From: Clostridioides difficile
Lineage (GTDB): Bacteria > Bacillota > Clostridia > Peptostreptococcales > Peptostreptococcaceae
DNA: 64,000 nt
Direction: 5' to 3'
NCBI RefSeq assembly: GCF_001299635.1
Contig: NZ_JRHN01000044.1
Span: 62,001-126,000, forward strand
Shown here: piece by piece, positions 1-8,258 of the stretch
Position numbering within the stretch: position 1 is the first letter of the stretch
Layout: the number at the start of each line of letters is the position of its first letter
Notes under the pieces: generated by a model
What the model saw: the letters and a program-made list of their open reading frames with translations, nothing else
Databases searched by the model: none
What the model was told of the DNA's origin: nothing
Position numbers and translations under genes: made by a program

Positions 1-1
1 G

Positions 2-1708
2 GAAATATTTATTCCCAACAAAGATAGTTTACCTCATAAGTCAGAGGTAAAAGTACAAGTCATTGCAAATGGAAAAACATTTGACCGTATACCACTATAT
101 ATAAAAAGAGTAATTCAAAAAGATTTTGGTGGATTTAATGGACAAGTATGGCAGCCAGAGACTCCATTTATTTGGACTGACAATGAGTTTGACTTAAAAA
201 GCATAACTTCTCCACTAATCTATGAATGTCATATAGGTATGGCTACTGAAAATGAATCTATTGGGACTTATAGTGAGTTTACTGAAAATATACTTCCTAA
301 AATAAAAAAATCTGGATATAACACTATTCAGCTTATGGCTATTATGGAACACCCATATTACGCATCTTTTGGGTATCAAGTTTCAAATTTTTATGCAATC
401 TCTTCTAGGTTTGGTACTCCTGAAGACTTAAAAAATCTTATAAATACTGCTCATTCCATGGGAATTGCTGTTTTATTAGATTTAGTTCATTCTCATGCTG
501 TAAAAAATACTCTAGAGGGAATAAATGAGTTTGATGGAAGTGAACATCAATTCTTCCACTCAGGTCCAAAAGGAAATCATCCTGCTTGGGGTACAAAACT
601 CTTTAACTATGGTAAACCTGAAGTAATCCATTTCTTACTTTCAAATATAAAATTTTGGTTAGATGAGTATCATTTTGATGGTTTTAGATTTGATGGTGTA
701 ACCTCAATGTTATATCATAACCATGGTCTTGGAGTTTCATTTGATAGTTATAAAAAATATTTTAGTATGAATACAGATATTGAGGCTATAACATATCTCC
801 AATTTGCAAATGAATTGATAAAAGAGATTAAACCTAGCTCAATAAGTATTGCAGAAGATATGAGTGGAATGCCTGGTATGTGTATACCTATAAAAGATGG
901 TGGAATTGGATTTGACTATAGGCTTGCAATGGGTGTCCCAGATTTTTGGATAAAAACTATTTCTAACTTATCTGATGAAAATTGGGATTTGGGTAAAATG
1001 TGGTATGAACTTACAACTAGACGCCCTGGTGAAAAAAATATAGGTTATTGTGAATCTCATGACCAAGCATTAGTTGGTGACAAAACAATTATTTTTTGGC
1101 TAGCTGATAGGGAAATGTACTGGAACATGGAAATAAACTCAAATAATCATATTATAAATAGAGCTATCTCTCTAATTAAGCTAATCAAATTAATAACTTT
1201 TTCTCTAGCTGGTGAAGGATATCTAAATTTTATGGGAAATGAATTTGGACACCCTGAATGGATTGATTTTCCACGAGAAGGAAACAATTGGAGTTATAAG
1301 TATGCTAGAAGGCAATGGAGCCTTTCAGAAAATGATACTTTAAAATATAAACAATTATTAAACTTTGATAAAGCTATGCTTGAACTTACAAAATACAGTG
1401 ATGTTTTTATCCAAAATGGCTACGAACTTATACATATGGATAATGATAAAAAACTTTTAGTATACAGTAAAGGCAAATATTTATTTATATTTAATTTCCA
1501 CCCTAATCTAATACAGGCAGTTGATATTTCAAAATTTCAAAATACAAACTACAAGACAGTACTAAGCACTGATATGATAGAATTTGGAGGAAACACAAAA
1601 AAAGAAAACTTACTAGACTATAATGTCTATTTTAGCTCAGCCCCACCATCTTCAAAACTACCTGTTGCCTCTCGTACAGCAATAGTTCTTTTAGATAACA
1701 ATATTTAA
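2..1708 (+). CDS. glgB: 1,4-alpha-glucan branching enzyme, GH13, 5'-truncated by the window
   Basis: Introduces alpha-1,6 branches into glycogen. The frame is open from base 2, so the gene begins before the window; 568 residues are visible. An internal ATG at 239 follows the family stretch LIYECHIG and is not the real start. GH13 catalytic residues are visible: the nucleophile Asp in GFRFDG (about visible residue 231), the acid/base Glu in SIAEDMSG (about 286) and the third Asp in CESHDQALVG (about 354). The block ESHDQALVGDKT followed by FMGNEFGHPEW matches the GBE1-like (eukaryote-type) branching enzymes better than the E. coli GlgB type. Function is secure; the missing part is the N-terminal CBM48-like region. 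A strong hairpin follows the stop codon. Confidence 0.9.
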   Translation, partial: EIFIPNKDSLPHKSEVKVQVIANGKTFDRIPLYIKRVIQKDFGGFNGQVWQPETPFIWTDNEFDLKSITSPLIYECHIGMATENESIGTYSEFTENILPKIKKSGYNTIQLMAIMEHPYYASFGYQVSNFYAISSRFGTPEDLKNLINTAHSMGIAVLLDLVHSHAVKNTLEGINEFDGSEHQFFHSGPKGNHPAWGTKLFNYGKPEVIHFLLSNIKFWLDEYHFDGFRFDGVTSMLYHNHGLGVSFDSYKKYFSMNTDIEAITYLQFANELIKEIKPSSISIAEDMSGMPGMCIPIKDGGIGFDYRLAMGVPDFWIKTISNLSDENWDLGKMWYELTTRRPGEKNIGYCESHDQALVGDKTIIFWLADREMYWNMEINSNNHIINRAISLIKLIKLITFSLAGEGYLNFMGNEFGHPEWIDFPREGNNWSYKYARRQWSLSENDTLKYKQLLNFDKAMLELTKYSDVFIQNGYELIHMDNDKKLLVYSKGKYLFIFNFHPNLIQAVDISKFQNTNYKTVLSTDMIEFGGNTKKENLLDYNVYFSSAPPSSKLPVASRTAIVLLDNNI

Positions 1709-1728
1709 ATATTAAAATAGATACTAAA

Positions 1729-1779
1729 AGCCAAATAACAATTTTAATACAAAATGTTATTTGGCTAATTTATTTTTTT
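1729..1779 (+). terminator. Rho-independent terminator after glgB
   Basis: A 12-bp perfect stem, AGCCAAATAACA (1729-1740) with TGTTATTTGGCT (1755-1766), is followed by a T-rich run. It ends the branching-enzyme transcript. Confidence 0.85.
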
Positions 1780-1807
1780 GTGGTTTAATTACTTTTTAGA
1801 TTTAAAA

Positions 1808-2119
1808 CTATAATTTCCAGCTTTTAATTTGTGGCATTATGTTCATTTTAACAGTTTGACTTTTTAAAGCTTTTCTAAATTTCTCAGTTGAAGAATCCTT
1901 AAACATCTTACTAGAAGAATTCTTAAGATTTTCCATAGAGTCCCAATGTTGTATCATAATCCATTTTTGGCTTTTTTCATCATGTAAAAGCTCAGTATCA
2001 ATAAAACCAGGTTGTATAGAATGAAATTTCATTTCTAAATCATTTACAATCTCTATAAACTCACCTTTTGACAAGTTTTCTTCCACACTAAACTCCACTA
2101 TCTCTGTAATAATTTTCAT
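1808..2119 (-). CDS. Small antibiotic-biosynthesis-monooxygenase-like (ABM) protein
   Basis: A 103-residue soluble protein with the outline of an ABM-type dimeric ferredoxin-like fold: an N-terminal strand (KIITEIVEFSV), a PGFIDTELL segment, then the QKWIMIQHWDSMENL strand and helix around residues 50-70. Members of this family include small oxygenases and many proteins of unknown role, so the substrate cannot be stated. The ATG at 2119 is chosen because GGAGG lies 8 bases upstream; a further in-frame ATG at 2134 overlaps that ribosome binding site and is unlikely. The gene lies 78 bases downstream of an AraC-type regulator on the same strand and may be its target or co-transcribed. Assignment to ABM is by pattern, not by an alignment. 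Confidence 0.6.
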   Translation of the reverse strand: MKIITEIVEFSVEENLSKGEFIEIVNDLEMKFHSIQPGFIDTELLHDEKSQKWIMIQHWDSMENLKNSSSKMFKDSSTEKFRKALKSQTVKMNIMPQIKSWKL

Positions 2120-2197
2120 ATACAAAACCTCCAATTTATTTTTCTTATATCATATCAAAAACTAAATTAGAGGTATTGTAAAAAATCGACAGTGTAA

Positions 2198-3016
2198 TTA
2201 CAAGTAACTATACCTTATATTTTCTTTAATAGTCTTATTCTCACTAATAAATTTAATTGGTGATGTCCCTGAAAATTCTTTAAATTCTTTTATAAAGTGT
2301 GCTTGGTCATAGTACTCATTTTCATAAATAAAATCAAAAAGTTCATTATTTTTATAGGTGCGAATAAGCTGATTACTTGCCATTTTAAATCTACATATTC
2401 TCTTTAAAATTTTAGGTGTATATCCTGTATATTTTAAGCAGATTCTTTCCAAAGTTTTAATATTTATATTCATATCATCACAAAAAGATTTTATATTACT
2501 ATACCTATTGTCATATATAAATGAATCCAAAATTTTTACAGATTTATTTTCAATCAAACCTTCTTCTAGTATAGATAATAACACTTCTTCTAAATATAAA
2601 ACATACTTTTCTACTGATGATGTTTTATTTAAAGAGTCTTCCAACTTTTTTGCAAAGATATCTGATACTTGTTCTAGATTGACAATTTGACCATTAAATT
2701 CTGAAATTGGTACCTTTAAAAATGGATAAAGACCAAATGGATAAAAAGAGATTCCCATAACACGTATATTTCCACGTTGAATGATAAATCCGTATTTGTC
2801 TCTTATTCCATTAAAATGTATATTACTAGTTGTATAGTTTTGGTTTCCAATTTTATATTCTATAATATCAGAAAGATTAAGAATAATATCTATACTATCT
2901 GTAGGTAATAACTTATTGTTTAACAATATATTTTCATCTGTCTTAAGATACCAAATAAACTTTACCCATGGCTTTAAACGAGCACTTCTAACTGAATATC
3001 TTGTAACTGATAACAT
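2198..3016 (-). CDS. AraC-family transcriptional regulator
   Basis: A 272-residue regulator. The N-terminal ~110 residues (VTRYSVRSARLKPWVKFIWYLK, then LLPTDSIDIILNLSD and GIRDKYGFIIQRG) look like the DUF6597 sensor-type domain that often precedes AraC helix-turn-helix modules. The C-terminal ~100 residues carry the double HTH: FCDDMNINIKTLERICLKYTG, then the hallmark second helix with DQAHFIKEFKEFSGTSP. The ATG at 3016 is preceded by AGGGG at 10 bases. The ligand is unknown. The close downstream ABM-like gene on the same strand is the obvious candidate target. Confidence 0.85.
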   Translation of the reverse strand: MLSVTRYSVRSARLKPWVKFIWYLKTDENILLNNKLLPTDSIDIILNLSDIIEYKIGNQNYTTSNIHFNGIRDKYGFIIQRGNIRVMGISFYPFGLYPFLKVPISEFNGQIVNLEQVSDIFAKKLEDSLNKTSSVEKYVLYLEEVLLSILEEGLIENKSVKILDSFIYDNRYSNIKSFCDDMNINIKTLERICLKYTGYTPKILKRICRFKMASNQLIRTYKNNELFDFIYENEYYDQAHFIKEFKEFSGTSPIKFISENKTIKENIRYSYL

Positions 3017-3119
3017 ATTGAGTTAGCCCCTATCCTAAAATATTTTTATTATTATGTACTTCACCTTAATATTATACAATATAATTTATGCTATCAGAAA
3101 ATTTTAGTCTACTTTATTA

Positions 3120-3644
3120 TCATTTCATACATTTTTTCAATATTTTAGAAATAGGAAGTGCTATTATAAGACCTATTAATACTTGCATTAAATTACCTGG
3201 TATTGATGTAAGAGGTACTACAAAATTTCCATAAAGTATAACCTCTGTTACATAATATCCAAACAACATCCAAATTGATGAAACAACTATTCCTATTACA
3301 TTTATTAAAAAATTGTTTCCATTCTTGCCATTTGCCCATACAATCTTTCCAAGTAAATAACCCATGATACCTCTAACTATAAAAGTAAATGGAGCCCATA
3401 GAGTCCATCCAGATATTAAATCAAAAAGTGACATACCAATAGCACCTGATAAAGCACCTTTCTTACTTCCAAATACTATCGCTGATATGAATAACATTGC
3501 TGTTCCTAAATGAACAAGCCCACCATTTATAGATATTGGCAATCTTATATTTATAAATTTGGTTGCAATAAACACTAAAGCTATTAATAGTGAAGTTTCT
3601 ACCATGTCTTTCGTCGTAAATTTTTGTTTAGCTATAATTTCCAT
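3120..3644 (-). CDS. ECF transporter S component (putative vitamin uptake)
   Basis: A 174-residue hydrophobic protein with about six membrane segments and no ATPase domain, typical of substrate-binding S components of energy-coupling factor transporters. After a short polar N-terminus (FTTKDMVETSLLIALVFIATKF) comes a loop with SINGGLVHLGTAMLFISAIVFGSKKGALSGAIGMSLFD, a pattern common in this superfamily. It would use the shared EcfA/A'/T module encoded elsewhere. It follows the aminotransferase gene by 23 bases, so the two are very likely one operon. The substrate is not readable from sequence; the neighbour, a PLP-dependent class V enzyme, makes a B6 vitamer or amine compound a fair guess. 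RBS AGGGGG is well placed before ATG 3644. Confidence 0.8.
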   Translation of the reverse strand: MEIIAKQKFTTKDMVETSLLIALVFIATKFINIRLPISINGGLVHLGTAMLFISAIVFGSKKGALSGAIGMSLFDLISGWTLWAPFTFIVRGIMGYLLGKIVWANGKNGNNFLINVIGIVVSSIWMLFGYYVTEVILYGNFVVPLTSIPGNLMQVLIGLIIALPISKILKKCMK

Positions 3645-3667
3645 GCTTCATCCCCCTTGTCTAACTA

Positions 3668-4810
3668 TTAAAAATAATACTTATTAAATAAATCTAATAA
3701 ACTTCCATTTCCTTTAAATCCTAATGTATTTAAACTTTTATCCAAAATATTTAGTATATGTTCTATTTTGTTTAGATTAGCATTTTCTCCCATATGACCT
3801 ATTCTTAAAATAGTGTCCATGTATTGATTTAATGATGTTGCAACAAGTGTATTATAATTTTTAAACATGTATTTGGTAAGTTTTAAAGCTCCTATACTTT
3901 CAGGAATTTTTATAGCTGTGACTGTATTAGAATACCCTTCTTCTAAAAATAATTCTAGACCATATTCCTCAATAGATTTTCTGACACTATAAGCTATTTT
4001 TTCATGTCTATCTAATACTTTTTCTATTCCTTCTTCTAATATATTATCAAGAGCTTTATCAAGACCTATTATGTCGCTTATTGGCATTGTATAAGGAAAG
4101 TATTTTTTTTCATAATAACCTTCCCATATATTTAAATTACAATAAAAACCTGTTACATTCGTTTTTCTATTCTTTATACAATTTTTTGCATCTTTACTTA
4201 TCCCAACTATAGTAAGACCTGCTGGTGCAGAGATAGCTTTTTGCGAACCACCTAATATTATGTCTATTTTAGATTCATCTACATTTAATCTCTCTCCAAC
4301 CATACCTGCTACAGAATCAACTACAGTTAATATTCCATATGCCTTAAGTAATGGGCATATTTTACTTACATCGTTTAGTACACCAGTTGGAGTATCACAG
4401 TGTACAACTGTTGCATACTTAAAGTTACTATCTTTATCTAAAAATGCCTTTAATTCATCAATATCTATACTTTTAGTATATTTACTTGAAAAAAGCACAT
4501 ACTCTCCACCATACATTGTTACAAAATCTTTAAAACCTTCTCCATATATCCCATTATCAATTACAAGGACTCTGTCTCCCTTTTCTGTAAGTGATGCACA
4601 GGCAGCTTCAAGCCCTAATATACCTTCTCCACTCAATATGTAAACATCATTTTTTGTACCAACTATATTACCAAACTTTTCACATGTCTTTTTATAAAAT
4701 TCAACAAAATCAACATCTATATCTGGGTTTGTTGTCTTCTCTGCTCTTGCTAATCTTACATTTTCCCTAGTTTCTGTTGGTCCTGGTGCATAATTAATTT
4801 TATTGTTCAT
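3668..4810 (-). CDS. PLP-dependent class V aminotransferase (alanine/serine-glyoxylate or pyridoxamine-pyruvate type)
   Basis: A 380-residue fold-type I PLP enzyme of class V. It begins with the APGPTE signature at residues 8-13; the Asp that contacts the pyridine nitrogen is in LTVVDSVAGM and the Schiff-base Lys in ILGGSQKAISAPAG. These features fit alanine/serine-glyoxylate, 2-aminoethylphosphonate-pyruvate and pyridoxamine-pyruvate aminotransferases, which cannot be told apart safely by eye. The gene is followed at 23 bases by an ECF S component. There are no phosphonate genes nearby, which argues against phosphonate degradation. RBS AAGGAG lies 10 bases before ATG 4810, and a long inverted repeat sits just upstream of the promoter. 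Confidence 0.8.
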   Translation of the reverse strand: MNNKINYAPGPTETRENVRLARAEKTTNPDIDVDFVEFYKKTCEKFGNIVGTKNDVYILSGEGILGLEAACASLTEKGDRVLVIDNGIYGEGFKDFVTMYGGEYVLFSSKYTKSIDIDELKAFLDKDSNFKYATVVHCDTPTGVLNDVSKICPLLKAYGILTVVDSVAGMVGERLNVDESKIDIILGGSQKAISAPAGLTIVGISKDAKNCIKNRKTNVTGFYCNLNIWEGYYEKKYFPYTMPISDIIGLDKALDNILEEGIEKVLDRHEKIAYSVRKSIEEYGLELFLEEGYSNTVTAIKIPESIGALKLTKYMFKNYNTLVATSLNQYMDTILRIGHMGENANLNKIEHILNILDKSLNTLGFKGNGSLLDLFNKYYF

Positions 4811-4868
4811 ATATATTCAGCTCCTTTTTATTTTCTATACGATTATTATACAAAATTTTCATTTTATA

Positions 4869-4902
4869 TGGTACAATTTTATGTTTTTTTAAAATTGTAC
4901 CA
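4869..4902. promoter_or_regulatory. Inverted-repeat operator upstream of the aminotransferase/ECF operon
   Basis: Two perfect 12-bp arms, TGGTACAATTTT (4869-4880) and AAAATTGTACCA (4891-4902), are separated by 10 bases. On the minus strand a TATAAT box lies about 18 bases beyond the inner edge and the -35 region coincides with the proximal arm and is poor, which suggests an activator site. No gene ends nearby on the plus strand, so a terminator role is unlikely. The TGGTAC core resembles motifs reported for MocR-type PLP-responsive regulators; that link is inference. Confidence 0.55.
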
Positions 4903-4950
4903 ATACATTTCCCCTATAAACAATCTCCTCTATTAGACATACAAATAATT

Positions 4951-4999
4951 GCACAATAAAATACAGAGCAAATATCATTTTAGAATATCTACTCTGTAT
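4951..4999 (-). terminator. Terminator after the FtsX-type ABC permease
   Basis: ATACAGAG (4961-4968) pairs with CTCTGTAT (4992-4999); read on the minus strand the stem is followed by a T-rich run. It lies 80 bases after the permease stop codon. Confidence 0.6.
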
Positions 5000-5079
5000 C
5001 TATATATTTTAATCTATTTACTTATCTTTTTATATTCTTCTTTTTATTACTTAAAAACTACCCATTAAATATCCATATT

Positions 5080-7467
5080 TTATTCACTATATCTTACTCT
5101 ATCAATAAGTGATTCTTTATTGAAACTTTTTCCTATTAAATACGTTGTTATAAATTGAGCTATAAGAATACATACAGCCATCAATAGGATTGGTACTATT
5201 GGTAAAGCATATGTTGCATAAGATAATCCAGTCTTTTTTAGAAATATAACAGCAATGTATCCTAATATTCCTCCAGATAAAATACTTCCTATCATCATTC
5301 TAGAAGTATAATATATAGCTTCTGAGTTAAGCATTTTTACTAATTGTTTATTAGTAAGACCAATAGCTTGAAGCATACCAAGTTCTTTCTTTCTAGTAAC
5401 TATACTAGTTATCATTGTATTTACAAGATTCATAAATCCAATCACACCTATTATACCTGTTAAAGTGTATCCCATTATCTTTATAAATGAAATAACAGCC
5501 TTATTTGATTCTACTCTACTATCTAAAAAATCTGTCTCTAAAAAACCATTAGATTTAGCGATTTTCTTTATACTATCTTTTATTTCTTGATACTTTCCTT
5601 CTTCTGTATATATTCCTAAACTACTTGTTGAATCATGTTTCAAAGTTCTATCTATAAAATCTTTTCCTATGCCAAAGCTTGGAGACCCCATAGCTATTGC
5701 TTGAACTTTAAATTCTTTTTTTATTATTTTATCTCCATCATATAGAGTTAATTTTATTTTATCTCCTGCCTTTACTCCCATTTCTTTTGCTGTATCAACA
5801 TGAGTAATTACTATTTCATCTCCTGTTTGCAGTCTTTCAAAATTTATTTTTCCATCTACTAAATTATTATTTAATGCTTTGACATCATTTTCATCTACAC
5901 TCTGTAAAAGGTCATGTTTAAATTCAACATCATAATCATCCATTCCAACCTTTACACTTCTTGCAGACTCTATCTTTTTAATTCCCTCTATATCTTTTAT
6001 TTGATTTAAAAAGTCTTTACTTAAAGGATTATTCATTTGCAAAATATTCAAATTATTTTTAGGATTTTTATCACTATCCATTTCATAACCAGCAAGTCTA
6101 ACCTCTATATCATAAGGAAAATTTGCTCTTGCCATCTTTTCAGCATCAAAACTTTCTAAGGCAGTTGATACTGTTATAAATATAGTTCCACTCAATATAA
6201 GAGATACCAATGTCATGTAAGTACGTTTTTTGTTTCTTTCTAAATTAGCTTGTGATAATCTCTTTAAATTTATATTTTTATAACCTTTTCTCTTATTTTT
6301 ATTACTTATTTTATTTCCAGTATATCTTACTGCATCAACTATAGATACTTTTGATGCTACTTTCATTGGCTTTAAAAGTGATAACACAACAGACATAAAG
6401 CTTATTATTATAACCAATAATATAACTGGTAATTGTGATGATTTTACATCTATATCCATAACTGATTTTATTATAATATTTGAAAGTGCATATCCTAAGA
6501 TTGTTCCTATTGGTATTGCTATCCCTGCTAAGATAAAACCTTCCTTAAATACTATATTTTTTACTTGTTTTTTAGTCGCACCAATTGCTCTAAGCTTTCC
6601 AAATTCTTGAACCTTCGTAACTATTGAAATGTAGAATATATTGTATATTACTAAAATACTAGACAATACAATTACTAGTCCTACAAATACTCCACCCATA
6701 ATTGTTTCCATATCAGGTTTTAAAGCATTTATATAATTTTCATTTACAGCTACATTAATAGTATCCAATCCTATATCATTAGCAACCTTATTTAATTTTG
6801 ATTTTGCTTGTTCTATCGATAAATTACTTTTATCATTTAATTTCACATATATATTAAAATCTTCTTGTGACATATCTCTAGTATTTTTCATATATGTTTC
6901 TGATATAATAGCTGAATAAAATTTACCTGCTTCAGATATTTCACTAGTTTTTAAAATTCCAGTTATAATGAATTCTTTTTCAATTCTTTTATCGCTTTTA
7001 TAATCATTATAAGATATTTTTATCTTTTCACCTAAGTTTTTGTTACTATAACCAAGTGCTTTTAAAGCTCCTCTATCTAACACAATTTCATTTTCTTTTG
7101 TTGGTAACTTCCCTTTGACAAACTCAAAATTATTTAATTTTAAAGCATCTTCATTCATGTATGCTAGAGAAATATTTGAATCATCTTCTAACTTCTCAAA
7201 ACCTACTCCATTCATTTTACCAGTTAACTCTACATCTGCATGATTACTCAATATATTAGCTTGTTTTTCATCCGCATTAGCTAATATACCTTGATAATTA
7301 CCTGAATACTTTATAGTATTTTCTTTCTGATAGGTTCCTGCATCAACAATATAAATTCCAATAGATGAAAGCATTAAAGTTGAAAGTATTATAGTAATTA
7401 TTATTAGAATACTTTTTGATTTATTTTGCTTTAGATTACTTTTTGCTATTTTAGTAGTATTAATCAT
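5080..7467 (-). CDS. ABC transporter permease with two FtsX domains
   Basis: A 795-residue membrane protein of the MacB/FtsX-like permease family. One membrane segment lies near residues 18-40, followed by an extracellular domain, then a first FtsX domain (three segments around VFVGLVIVLSSILVIYN and the conserved cytosolic loop KLRAIGATKKQVKNI). A second membrane anchor, a second extracellular domain and a second FtsX domain with the matching loop MLQAIGLTNKQLVKM follow. Such duplicated permeases export or sense peptides, lipids or antibiotics. The ATG at 7467 overlaps the ATPase stop codon by 8 bases (translational coupling); an upstream in-frame ATG at 7497 would lie deeper in the ATPase gene. 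Its ATPase and a two-component system lie directly upstream, an arrangement typical of envelope-stress or antimicrobial-peptide modules. The substrate is unknown. Confidence 0.88.
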   Translation of the reverse strand: MINTTKIAKSNLKQNKSKSILIIITIILSTLMLSSIGIYIVDAGTYQKENTIKYSGNYQGILANADEKQANILSNHADVELTGKMNGVGFEKLEDDSNISLAYMNEDALKLNNFEFVKGKLPTKENEIVLDRGALKALGYSNKNLGEKIKISYNDYKSDKRIEKEFIITGILKTSEISEAGKFYSAIISETYMKNTRDMSQEDFNIYVKLNDKSNLSIEQAKSKLNKVANDIGLDTINVAVNENYINALKPDMETIMGGVFVGLVIVLSSILVIYNIFYISIVTKVQEFGKLRAIGATKKQVKNIVFKEGFILAGIAIPIGTILGYALSNIIIKSVMDIDVKSSQLPVILLVIIISFMSVVLSLLKPMKVASKVSIVDAVRYTGNKISNKNKRKGYKNINLKRLSQANLERNKKRTYMTLVSLILSGTIFITVSTALESFDAEKMARANFPYDIEVRLAGYEMDSDKNPKNNLNILQMNNPLSKDFLNQIKDIEGIKKIESARSVKVGMDDYDVEFKHDLLQSVDENDVKALNNNLVDGKINFERLQTGDEIVITHVDTAKEMGVKAGDKIKLTLYDGDKIIKKEFKVQAIAMGSPSFGIGKDFIDRTLKHDSTSSLGIYTEEGKYQEIKDSIKKIAKSNGFLETDFLDSRVESNKAVISFIKIMGYTLTGIIGVIGFMNLVNTMITSIVTRKKELGMLQAIGLTNKQLVKMLNSEAIYYTSRMMIGSILSGGILGYIAVIFLKKTGLSYATYALPIVPILLMAVCILIAQFITTYLIGKSFNKESLIDRVRYSE

Positions 7468-8143
7468 TTTTATCACCAACCTTTGATACCCTACCATCTT
7501 CTATAAATATAACTCTATCAGCCATTTGAGCTATACTATCATCATGAGTTATCATAACTAAAGTTTGACTGTATTTCTTAGACATAGACTTTAGAATACT
7601 CATAACTTCATCAGATGTTTTAGAATCTAGGTTTCCAGTTGGTTCATCTGCAAGTATTATAGCTGGTCTTGTAGCTAATGCCCTTGCTATTGCCACCCTT
7701 TGTTGTTGACCACCTGATAATGTATTTGGCAAAACATCGTGTTTATTTTCAAGTCCCAATGATTTTAAAAGCTCTTTTATAAATTGTTCATCTACTTCTC
7801 TACTATCTAGACCAATTGGTAACACTACATTTTCCCACACATTAAGAGATGGTATCAAGTTATAACTTTGAAATATAAATCCTATTTTTCTTCTTCTGAA
7901 TACAGCAAGTTCTTCTTCTTTTAATGTAAATATGTTTTTATTATCTATATATACATTCCCAGATGTAGGTATATCAAGACCTCCAATCATATGTAAAAGA
8001 GTGCTTTTTCCAGAACCTGATTTTCCTATTATTGCAACAAATTCACCTTCATTTATTTCTAAGTTGACATTATCTAAAGCTCTTACTAAGCTCTCTCCTG
8101 TTCCATAATGTTTTGATAAGTTTTCAGTATATAGTATTTTCAT
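7460..8143 (-). CDS. ABC transporter ATP-binding protein (MacB/LolD type)
   Basis: A 227-residue cytosolic ATPase that drives the adjoining permease. Walker A GKSGSGKST is at residues 40-48, the Q-loop at FIFQSYNLIP (89-98), the signature LSGGQQQRVAIARAL at 142-156, Walker B AIILADEPTGNLD at 161-173 and the H-loop in VMITHDDS. The ATG at 8143 has GAGAGG 8 bases upstream. It sits 115 bases after the sensor kinase gene, with a dyad in that gap, so the transporter probably has its own promoter controlled by the response regulator. Confidence 0.93.
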   Translation of the reverse strand: MKILYTENLSKHYGTGESLVRALDNVNLEINEGEFVAIIGKSGSGKSTLLHMIGGLDIPTSGNVYIDNKNIFTLKEEELAVFRRRKIGFIFQSYNLIPSLNVWENVVLPIGLDSREVDEQFIKELLKSLGLENKHDVLPNTLSGGQQQRVAIARALATRPAIILADEPTGNLDSKTSDEVMSILKSMSKKYSQTLVMITHDDSIAQMADRVIFIEDGRVSKVGDKND

Positions 8144-8224
8144 AAAATTATCCTCTCATTCTAAGTTATATTACTCCATTTTTTATTACGTTTTATTTCT
8201 GGAGCTGTTTATACTTATATAATA

Positions 8225-8242
8225 AATGTAGAGGCTTACATT
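8225..8242. promoter_or_regulatory. Dyad before the ABC transporter, candidate response-regulator site
   Basis: AATGTA (8225-8230) and TACATT (8237-8242) form a perfect 6-6-6 dyad. It lies 80-100 bases before the ATPase start, and on the minus strand is followed at once by an AT-rich stretch with TATTAT and TATATAA boxes. The position suggests an operator over a promoter. Its partner is inferred, not shown. Confidence 0.4.
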
Positions 8243-8258
8243 TTCCTTTCATTTAATA

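Noticed and set aside
239-241. ATG as start of the branching enzyme
   Set aside because: The frame is open to base 2 and the upstream codons encode family-typical sequence, so this is an internal Met.
3668-4810. 2-aminoethylphosphonate-pyruvate transaminase
   Set aside because: The class V fold fits, but no phosphonatase or phosphonate transporter is nearby; a broader label is safer.
4869-4902. Inverted repeat as a transcription terminator
   Set aside because: No plus-strand gene ends nearby, and on the minus strand it lies upstream of a promoter.
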